A DNA stretch of 64,000 bases from Lutibacter sp. A64 (GTDB lineage: Bacteria > Bacteroidota > Bacteroidia > Flavobacteriales > Flavobacteriaceae). The notes beneath the pieces are model-generated. The model saw only the letters and a list, made by a program, of their open reading frames with translations. It was not told the DNA's origin and ran no database searches. Location: positions 1,087,001 to 1,151,000 of the forward strand of contig NZ_CP092487.1 of the NCBI RefSeq assembly GCF_022429565.1, given 5' to 3'. The position numbers and the translations under genes are program-made. This document shows, in pieces, positions 8,130 to 14,377 of the stretch; within the stretch, counting starts at the first letter, position 1, and each line of letters begins with the position of its first letter.

Positions 8130-8837
8130 ATGGAATTTTTACAATCTCTTTTAGAGAACTACAATATTCCAATTCTATCAGCCTTAATACTCGGACTAAT
8201 GACCGCCATTAGTCCGTGTCCTTTAGCTACTAATATTACTGCAACTGCTTTTATATCTAAAAATATATCGAGCAAACAAAAAGTCTTTTTAAGTGGTATT
8301 CTATACTCCTTTGGAAGAAGTTTTAGCTATACTGCAATTGGATTAATATTATATTTTGGAGCTAGTCAATTTCATATTGCACGTTTTTTTAATCAGAACG
8401 GTGAAAAATATTTAGGTCCATTATTAATTATAATTGGGTTGATAATGCTAAACATTATCAAACTTAATTTTTTGGGGAAATCTAATTTTCAAGAAAAATT
8501 AACCGAGAAATTTAAGGACAAAGGTTTACTAGGTTCTTTTTTAATTGGAGTTATTTTTGCGCTAGCATTTTGCCCGTATAGTGGTGCTTTATTTTTTGGT
8601 ATGTTAATTCCTATGACAATTGGTTCAGTAGACGGTCTTTATTTACCAATAGTTTTTGCATTTGGAACAGGTTTACCAGTAATTCTTTTCACCTATTTAT
8701 TAGCATTTACAGCTGGAAAAGTAGGTGTATTCTATAATAGAATTACTAAAATAGAAAAAGTAATGCGTATAGTTGCAGGTGTAGTATTTATAATTACTGG
8801 GCTATATTATCTAGCTATTTTTGCTGGTTTATTGTAG
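8130..8837 (+). CDS. arsG: ArsG-like aromatic arsenical efflux / CcdA-type membrane protein
   Basis: Integral membrane protein of 235 residues with six hydrophobic segments of the CcdA/DsbD type. Motifs TAISPCPLATNITAT in helix 1 and ALAFCPYSGALFFG in the middle place one Cys-Pro in each half, as in CcdA-type electron carriers. Such proteins next to ArsF are annotated as ArsG, an efflux permease for trivalent aminobenzylarsenicals. The CcdA-like cysteines also allow the reading that it passes electrons across the membrane to the ArsF-like protein. The start immediately follows the arsF stop, and a terminator follows 52 bp after its own stop. Confidence 0.8.
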   Translation: MEFLQSLLENYNIPILSALILGLMTAISPCPLATNITATAFISKNISSKQKVFLSGILYSFGRSFSYTAIGLILYFGASQFHIARFFNQNGEKYLGPLLIIIGLIMLNIIKLNFLGKSNFQEKLTEKFKDKGLLGSFLIGVIFALAFCPYSGALFFGMLIPMTIGSVDGLYLPIVFAFGTGLPVILFTYLLAFTAGKVGVFYNRITKIEKVMRIVAGVVFIITGLYYLAIFAGLL

Positions 8838-8889
8838 AAATTAAATCTAAAAAATATATAGTTTGAACAATTTAGACTATTGCTCGATA

Positions 8890-8928
8890 AAAAATCGAGA
8901 ACTGATTTTAAATAAGTTCTCGATTTTT
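8890..8928. terminator. Bidirectional terminator between arsG and the phosphofructokinase gene
   Basis: AAAAATCGAGAACT (8890-8903) and AGTTCTCGATTTTT (8915-8928) are perfect inverted repeats of 14 bp with an 11-nt loop. The A and T runs on both flanks let it end transcription from either strand. It lies between convergent genes, where one terminator for both is expected. An alternative smaller hairpin CTCGAT/ATCGAG overlaps its left arm. Confidence 0.9.
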
Positions 8929-8959
8929 AATTTAAAATTATGAGTAATTAGATTATCAT

Positions 8960-10156
8960 TTATTCACTTGTCATTATAAATAAAGGATTCATTTCAAAAC
9001 TATTATATGTTGGACAAAGTCTATCTGTATTATAGAATTTTTCAATATTAACAAGTTTAGATTTACCTGTAACAACATCAATAGGGACATTGTCATAACG
9101 TCCATTTTTCAATACTACCAATCTACCATGTACTCCTTTTAAAATTAAATCTAAAGCAAGGTTTCCATAAGCCATAGGTACTATAGAATCAATAGCATCA
9201 GGATCTCCACCTCTAACTAAGTATCCTAATCTTTGATTGATTACATTTACTCTTTTTCCTTTGTTGTATTTTGGAGATAGTTCTTTCAAACGTTGCGATA
9301 CTAATTCTCCAATACCACCAAGTTTAGCATGTCCAAATTGATCTTTTTCGCCATCTTTAAAAACCATTTCACCACCTTCAAACATAGCTCCTTCAGAAAC
9401 TAATACTACAGAATATTTACTCGGATTTTCATTTCTATCTTCCAACAAACGTTCTGTAAGTTTATTTATATTAAATTTATATTCTGGAATTACACAGCGG
9501 TTTGCAGCACCAGCCATTGTAGGTAACATAGCGGTAAAACCTGCATACCTTCCAAAAACTTCTAATACTAAAAATCGTTCGTGAGAACCAGCTGAAGTTC
9601 TAAGCGTATTGGTCATATTTATTGTTCTTGTTACACAAGTACTAAAACCAATACAATAATCTGTTCCAGGCACATCATTATCCATTGTTTTTGGGATTGC
9701 AACAACTTTCACTCCTTCTTTATACAACCGAACTGCATAACTTAGTGTATCGTCACCTCCTATTGGTATTAAATAATCTACACCTAAATAATTTAAATTT
9801 TCTAAAACAACTTTAGTTAAATCGTTATATTCTTCTTTATAAGAATCTTGTAAATGTTTTGGAACATTTGCTTTTGGTAAATGACTTGGGCGAGTTCTTG
9901 AACTATGCAAAAATGTACCTCCAGTTCTACCTGCTCTATTTACAATAACTTGTGTTAGTTCTACAAAATTATTACTGTTATCGGCTTTTTTATCTTGTAT
10001 AAGTTCTACAATACCTGCCCAGCCTCTTCTTAAGCCAATAACTCTATAACCTTCTCGTATTGCTCTAATTGTAATTGCTCTAATTGCAGGATTTAAACCT
10101 GGAACATCTCCTCCACCTGTTAATATTGCAATTGTACCTTTAATTGTTTTTGCCAT
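8960..10156 (-). CDS. pfkA: 6-phosphofructokinase with residues of the PPi-dependent type
   Basis: Glycolytic enzyme of 398 residues that phosphorylates fructose 6-phosphate. The N-terminus has ILTGGGDVPGLNPAIR. The nucleotide/PPi site reads IGGDDT with Asp136 where ATP-dependent enzymes have Gly, and the next motif reads PKTMDND with Lys156 where E. coli PfkA has Gly (PGTIDND). In the family these two changes mark pyrophosphate-dependent enzymes. FGRYAGF replaces the MGR motif that binds fructose 6-phosphate. It is longer than bacterial ATP-PFK (about 320). The PPi preference is an inference from these residues and would make the reaction reversible. It is convergent with the ars cluster and divergent from the LexA-like gene. 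Confidence 0.9.
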   Translation of the reverse strand: MAKTIKGTIAILTGGGDVPGLNPAIRAITIRAIREGYRVIGLRRGWAGIVELIQDKKADNSNNFVELTQVIVNRAGRTGGTFLHSSRTRPSHLPKANVPKHLQDSYKEEYNDLTKVVLENLNYLGVDYLIPIGGDDTLSYAVRLYKEGVKVVAIPKTMDNDVPGTDYCIGFSTCVTRTINMTNTLRTSAGSHERFLVLEVFGRYAGFTAMLPTMAGAANRCVIPEYKFNINKLTERLLEDRNENPSKYSVVLVSEGAMFEGGEMVFKDGEKDQFGHAKLGGIGELVSQRLKELSPKYNKGKRVNVINQRLGYLVRGGDPDAIDSIVPMAYGNLALDLILKGVHGRLVVLKNGRYDNVPIDVVTGKSKLVNIEKFYNTDRLCPTYNSFEMNPLFIMTSE

Positions 10157-10462
10157 AATATTTAAAAATTTAAGTGAACATTATTATCTTAATAAATTAA
10201 TTTGCAATTGATAAATATTTTACAAATACTAAAAAACACACCATCAAAAGTATTATTCGTAAAAAAACCCTCTCAAATTTACATTTTTATTCAAAAATAT
10301 CATACTAAATTATCCTAAATTTTATTCAAAAAAACATCTAATTTATTTGTATTTTTTTTCTCTTAAAAAATGTTCAATATTTCTAAAAATCATTAGTAAT
10401 ATTATATTTTTTTATTACTTTAGCTAAAAACATAAGCAAAATAAGCTTACAAATTTAGCGTA
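10157..10462. other. Divergent intergenic region, pfkA / LexA-like gene
   Basis: 306 bp of very AT-rich sequence between divergent genes. It holds the promoter of the LexA-like gene (see 10416-10449) and must hold that of pfkA, for which I see no convincing -7 box. No reading frame or RNA gene is evident. Confidence 0.6.
10416..10449 (+). promoter_or_regulatory. Probable promoter and small dyad before the LexA-like gene
   Basis: TACTTTAG (10416-10423) is one base from TAnnTTTG. It is followed by a dyad TAAGC (10433-10437) and GCTTA (10445-10449) with a 7-bp spacer, placed between the presumed transcription start and the ATG at 10463. A self-regulating repressor often binds at such a place. 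The dyad is short and the assignment is weak. Confidence 0.35.
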
Positions 10463-11236
10463 ATGAATTTCTTATCACAAAACATTAAACATCTTAGAAC
10501 TTTAAAAGGCTTAACGCAAGAACAATTTGCTGTAACTTTAAATGTTTCACGCTCTAGAATTAGTTCATATGAAGAAAATAGAGCCATCCCTCCTATTGAT
10601 TTTTTAATGGAACTATCAGATTATTTTGATATTTCCATAGATCTATTAGCTAAAAATGATTTAACAAAAGCAACAGACCTAAATTTTCTTAAAATTGGTA
10701 ATAAAAGAGTGTTATTTCCTATTATAGTTGATACTAAAAACGAAGATTTAATAGAAGTTATACCCGTAGAAGCATCTGCAGGTTACTTAAGAGGCTATTC
10801 GGATCCTGAATATATTGAACATTTAAATAAAATAAAACTACCATTTTTGCCCACCGGAAAACACAGAGCTTTTCCAATTAAAGGAGACTCTATGCTTCCT
10901 GTAAAAAGTGGCTCTTATATTGTTGCTCGGTTTATTGAAGATATTAGAGAATTAAAAAATGGTAAAACATACATTGTAATTACTTTAAACGATGGTATTG
11001 TATATAAACGTGTTTTTGATAAAATTGAAGAACACAATATGCTTTTATTAGCTTCAGACAATAAAAAGTACGACCCTTATTATGTACACGTAGATGAAGT
11101 TTTAGAACTTTGGGAATTTACTTGTAGCATAAATACACAAGAATATGACGAACAAGAATTAAAAATTAGCAGTATTGCAAATATGTTAACACAATTAGGA
11201 GTGGAATTAAAAGAACTGAAAAAAACTATAAATTAA
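10463..11236 (+). CDS. XRE/LexA-like repressor with S24 self-cleavage domain
   Basis: Regulator of 257 residues. Residues 1-60 form an XRE-type helix-turn-helix (LKGLTQEQFAVTLNVSRSRIS). A S24/LexA-type peptidase domain follows with all features needed for self-cleavage: the cleavage pair Ala106-Gly107 in VEASAGYLRGY, nucleophile Ser143 in KGDSMLP and general base Lys182 in GIVYKRV. It is probably inactivated after DNA damage when RecA filaments stimulate cleavage, as in LexA and phage repressors, but it uses an XRE head instead of the LexA winged helix. The stop codon overlaps the ATG of the nuclease gene by one base (TAATG), so the pair is coupled. No phage genes are nearby, so it is not obviously a prophage repressor. 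Confidence 0.88.
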   Translation: MNFLSQNIKHLRTLKGLTQEQFAVTLNVSRSRISSYEENRAIPPIDFLMELSDYFDISIDLLAKNDLTKATDLNFLKIGNKRVLFPIIVDTKNEDLIEVIPVEASAGYLRGYSDPEYIEHLNKIKLPFLPTGKHRAFPIKGDSMLPVKSGSYIVARFIEDIRELKNGKTYIVITLNDGIVYKRVFDKIEEHNMLLLASDNKKYDPYYVHVDEVLELWEFTCSINTQEYDEQELKISSIANMLTQLGVELKELKKTIN

Positions 11237-12636
11237 TGTATGCAATTGTTGATATAGAAACTACTGGACATAGTTCTAAAATTACAGAAATTTCTATTTT
11301 TATATTCGATGGTAAAAAAATTATTGATGAATACAGTACCCTTGTAAATCCAGAATGTATAATACCTCCATTTATTACTAATTTAACAGGAATTAGCAAT
11401 GCAATGGTAGGCGGTGCTCCAAAATTTTATGAAATCGCAAAAAAAATTCAAAAAATTACTGAAGATTGCATTTTTGTAGCACATAATGTTAATTTTGACT
11501 ACAATATTATTAATCAAGAATTTAAAGACCTTGGTTTTGAATTTAAGCGAAAAAAACTATGTACCGTACGCTTATCTCGTAAATTAATTCCAGGATTAAA
11601 ATCGTATAGTTTAGGGGCACTTTGTAGTTCTCAAAATATTGTTATTAAAGACAGACACAGAGCTAAAGGAGATGCTGAAGCAACTACAATATTGTTTGAA
11701 AAACTTTTAAAATTAGACAGTTCATTAATTACAATAAATTCATTTTTAAACCCTAAATCTAGACAAGCTACTCTGCCACCATTATTACCAAAAGAAATTA
11801 TTGATAACCTATCAGAAAAAACAGGTGTATATTATTTTAAAAATTCTAATAATGAAATAATTTATATAGGTAAAGCAAACAACATAAAACAACGCGTTAT
11901 CAGTCATTTTTACGATAAAGCAAAAAAAGAAGTTACAATGTGTTTAGAAATAGCTAATATTACTTTTGAAGAAACCGGAAGTGAATTAGTTGCCTTATTA
12001 TTAGAATCTTCTGAAATAAAAAAACACTTTCCAAAATTTAACAGAGCACAACGTAGAACCCAAGAAGTTATTGGTTTATTTAGTTATGAAGATAGAAACG
12101 GAGTGTTACATTTAGCGTACAACAGATTAAAATTAGTTTCTAATCCGTTATTAAAATTTTACAATCTAACAGAATGTCGCACATTTTTAGAAAAATTATG
12201 CGAAACTTTCGGATTATGTCCTAAATATTGCCATTTACAAACCAATGTAACAACCTGCTTTCATTATCAAATAAAAAAATGTAAAGGTATTTGTAAAGAT
12301 GAAGAAACTGCAAAAAATTACAATAAAAGAGTTTTAAAAGCCATAGAATCTATTAAATATAAATCGGAAAATTTTGTTATAAAAGAAACTGGAAGAACAA
12401 AAAAAGAAACTGCATACATCCTTGTTTTAAATGGAATCTATAAAGGTTTTGGATATGCAAATTCAAATGTAGATCCTAAAAATGTAGACGATTATAATAG
12501 CATTATTACAAGTCGAAAAGATACGAATGATGTAAAACAAATTTTAAACAATTATCTTAAAAACAATACAGATACTATTTACACTCTAAAAAAAGAACAA
12601 TTAGTTGAAAACACATTCGATTTATTTGCAAGTTAA
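11236..12636 (+). CDS. DnaQ-type exonuclease fused to UvrC/Cho-type GIY-YIG endonuclease
   Basis: DNA repair nuclease of 466 residues. The N-terminal DEDDh exonuclease domain shows Asp6 and Glu8 in IVDIETTG, Asp88 in NVNFDYN, and His141 with Asp146 in RHRAKGDAEA. From about residue 195 a GIY-YIG domain follows (GVYYFKNSNNEIIYIGKAN), with a basic segment and Glu in TGSELVALLLESSEIK. The C-terminal part has a four-cysteine motif (FGLCPKYCHL and KKCKGIC) like that of Cho and UvrC proteins. Such DnaQ-Cho fusions are thought to combine damage incision with trimming; the exact role is not established. It is coupled to the LexA-like gene, which suggests damage-induced expression. Confidence 0.88.
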   Translation: MYAIVDIETTGHSSKITEISIFIFDGKKIIDEYSTLVNPECIIPPFITNLTGISNAMVGGAPKFYEIAKKIQKITEDCIFVAHNVNFDYNIINQEFKDLGFEFKRKKLCTVRLSRKLIPGLKSYSLGALCSSQNIVIKDRHRAKGDAEATTILFEKLLKLDSSLITINSFLNPKSRQATLPPLLPKEIIDNLSEKTGVYYFKNSNNEIIYIGKANNIKQRVISHFYDKAKKEVTMCLEIANITFEETGSELVALLLESSEIKKHFPKFNRAQRRTQEVIGLFSYEDRNGVLHLAYNRLKLVSNPLLKFYNLTECRTFLEKLCETFGLCPKYCHLQTNVTTCFHYQIKKCKGICKDEETAKNYNKRVLKAIESIKYKSENFVIKETGRTKKETAYILVLNGIYKGFGYANSNVDPKNVDDYNSIITSRKDTNDVKQILNNYLKNNTDTIYTLKKEQLVENTFDLFAS

Positions 12637-12743
12637 AATCTTATAAAAAAAGTCATTTTTAAATTACGAACTACTGTAAATTTAACAAACTGTTAAATAA
12701 TGTTATTTTGAAGAAATATATTTTAATAACTAAAAGCATTTTC

Positions 12744-12751
12744 TATTTTTG
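12744..12751 (+). promoter_or_regulatory. -7 promoter box before lysA
   Basis: TATTTTTG is an exact TAnnTTTG match ending 20 bp before the lysA ATG at 12772. No good TTG -33 box stands at the expected distance, so the call rests on the -7 element alone. Confidence 0.45.
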
Positions 12752-12771
12752 GCCTTCATAAAAAATATTGA

Positions 12772-13977
12772 ATGGAAACACAGACATTACGATCACTTTC
12801 AGAAAAATATGGAAACCCATTATATGTTTACGATTCTGAAAAAATTATTTCTCAGTACAACCGCATGACCAATGCTTTTTCAGCTGTACCAAAATTAAAA
12901 ATCAATTATGCTGTTAAAGCTAATTCAAATATTAATATTTTAAAGATTTTAAACACTTTAAAATCTGGTGTAGATTGTGTTTCAATTCAGGAAGTAAAAC
13001 TTGCTTTAGAAGCTGGATTTAATGCAAAAGACATATTTTTTACCCCTAGCGGTATTTCATTTGAAGAAATGGAAACTGCTACAAATTTGGGGATACAAAT
13101 TACATTAGATAGTTTATCTGTTTTAGAAAAATTTGGTGCTAAATATCCAAATATTCCTGTTTGTTTAAGAATTAACCCTCATGTTATGGCTGGTGGAAAT
13201 CATAAAATTTCAGTGGGCCATATAGATTCTAAATTTGGTATTTCAATTTATCAAATTGATGGAATTAAAGATATTGTTAATAAAACAGGTTTAAAAATTA
13301 ATGGTATTCATATGCATACAGGTTCAGATATTTATAATATTGATGCCTTTTTAACTGCAACAGAAATACTATTAAATACAGTAAAAGAATTTGATACTAT
13401 TGAATTTGTTGACTTTGGAAGTGGATTTAAAGTACCATATAAAGAAGGTGACAATGAAACTAATATTGAAGAAATGGGTGCTACTTTAAGCAACCGCTTT
13501 AATGAATTTTGTAAAGAATACGGTAGAGAATTAACCATGATTTTTGAACCTGGTAAATTTTTAGTGAGTTCTGCAGGAAATTTTTTAGTAAAAGTAAATG
13601 TAGTAAAACCAACTCCTAACATTGTGTTTATTGGTGTAAATAGTGGTTTAAATCACTTATTGCGACCTATGATGTATGATGCTTACCACCATATAACAAA
13701 CATTTCTAATCCAAGTGGTGAAGAAAAAATTTATGATGTAGTTGGTTATATTTGCGAAAACGACACTTTTGGCTCTAACAGAAGCATTAGTGAAGTTTCA
13801 GAAAACGATATTTTATGCATTCATAATGCTGGAGCATATTGTTTTTCTATGGCTTCTAATTACAATTCTCGCTATAGACCTGCAGAAGTTTTAGTACATA
13901 ACGGAAAAGATTACCTTATAAGAAAAGAAGAAAATTTTGAAGATTTATTACACAATCAAATTATTTTAGATATCTAA
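12772..13977 (+). CDS. lysA: Diaminopimelate decarboxylase
   Basis: Cytoplasmic PLP enzyme of 401 residues that decarboxylates meso-diaminopimelate to L-lysine, the last step of lysine synthesis. It has the fold-III decarboxylase motifs: YAVKAN with the PLP Lys49, INGIHMHTGSDI, the phosphate-binding region FVDFGSGFKV, FEPGKFLV, and the active-site segment GYICENDTFGSNR with its catalytic Cys. GAYCFSMASNYNSRYRPAE near the end is also characteristic. It stands alone between the DnaQ-Cho gene and a terminator, and the threonine operon of the same aspartate pathway begins downstream. Confidence 0.96.
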   Translation: METQTLRSLSEKYGNPLYVYDSEKIISQYNRMTNAFSAVPKLKINYAVKANSNINILKILNTLKSGVDCVSIQEVKLALEAGFNAKDIFFTPSGISFEEMETATNLGIQITLDSLSVLEKFGAKYPNIPVCLRINPHVMAGGNHKISVGHIDSKFGISIYQIDGIKDIVNKTGLKINGIHMHTGSDIYNIDAFLTATEILLNTVKEFDTIEFVDFGSGFKVPYKEGDNETNIEEMGATLSNRFNEFCKEYGRELTMIFEPGKFLVSSAGNFLVKVNVVKPTPNIVFIGVNSGLNHLLRPMMYDAYHHITNISNPSGEEKIYDVVGYICENDTFGSNRSISEVSENDILCIHNAGAYCFSMASNYNSRYRPAEVLVHNGKDYLIRKEENFEDLLHNQIILDI

Positions 13978-13983
13978 AAACAC

Positions 13984-14013
13984 AAAACTCCGAACATATG
14001 TTTGGAGTTTTTA
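13984..14013 (+). terminator. Intrinsic terminator after lysA
   Basis: AAAACTCCGAAC (13984-13995) pairs with GTTTGGAGTTTT (14000-14011) with one mismatch and an ATAT loop, followed by TT and a T-rich stretch. It ends lysA transcription 6 bp after the stop codon and isolates it from the threonine operon. Confidence 0.85.
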
Positions 14014-14117
14014 TTTTTAGAATAAATTCTAATAACTTAAAGCTGCTATTATTTTAATGAACACATTTAAGAATTCATAAAAAACAACAACAATTTAAGC
14101 TAAGAATTTAGATTAAC

Positions 14118-14147
14118 TTGCAATAAAATAAAATTTTATTAAATTTC
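14118..14147 (+). promoter_or_regulatory. Promoter of the threonine operon
   Basis: TTG (14118-14120) and TAAATTTC (14140-14147) are exactly 19 bp apart, the standard Bacteroidota spacing; the -7 box differs from TAnnTTTG only in its last base. Transcription should start near 14154, which leaves a transcribed leader of about 220 nt before thrA that contains the peptide at 14193. Confidence 0.6.
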
Positions 14148-14192
14148 ATGTAAAAGTATTGTGGTATTAAAAATAAAAGTTAATTTTACACT

Positions 14193-14282
14193 ATGCAAAC
14201 AGCAACTTCATATAAGTTAAAACAAAACGCAACTCAAATGCGCAGCTTAAATATTGCTACAACTACTACAACAACCCTTTAG
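14193..14282 (+). CDS. thrL: Threonine operon leader peptide (attenuator)
   Basis: Reading frame of 29 codons, starting MQTATSYKLKQ, in the leader of the thr operon. It ends IATTTTTTL with six Thr codons in a row just before TAG; three further Thr codons and one Ile codon occur earlier. Eight or nine Thr codons out of 29 directly before a threonine operon is the hallmark of a ribosome-mediated attenuator, where shortage of charged tRNA-Thr stalls the ribosome. A hairpin AACCC/GGGTT (14273-14287) has the stop codon in its loop. It is too short for normal gene calling. The family is known from enteric bacteria (thrL); homology is not implied, only the same design. Confidence 0.75.
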   Translation: MQTATSYKLKQNATQMRSLNIATTTTTTL

Positions 14283-14335
14283 GGGTTATATTCTATTATA
14301 CTATCCGTACACATTGGTTTTCATTTTTTGAAAAC
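14273..14335 (+). promoter_or_regulatory. Hairpins of the threonine leader
   Basis: Two inverted repeats follow the Thr codon run. AACCC (14273-14277) and GGGTT (14283-14287) flank the leader stop codon. GTTTTC (14317-14322) and GAAAAC (14330-14335) enclose a T-rich 7-nt loop but are followed by A and not T residues, so the second is not a standard terminator. They are candidates for the switch structures of attenuation; which one ends transcription is unclear. Confidence 0.4.
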
Positions 14336-14377
14336 AAAAACATAATTCAAAAAAAAATATAATTATAAAATATTAAT

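Noticed and set aside
13332..13622. 96-codon frame antisense to lysA
   Set aside because: It lies wholly inside lysA, has no promoter or family resemblance, and follows from codon bias of the sense gene. Other antisense frames inside thrA, thrB, ftsK and the M1 genes were dropped for the same reason.
14317..14335. GTTTTC/GAAAAC hairpin as a classical terminator of the thr leader
   Set aside because: The stem is short and AT-rich and is followed by A residues; listed only as a leader hairpin.
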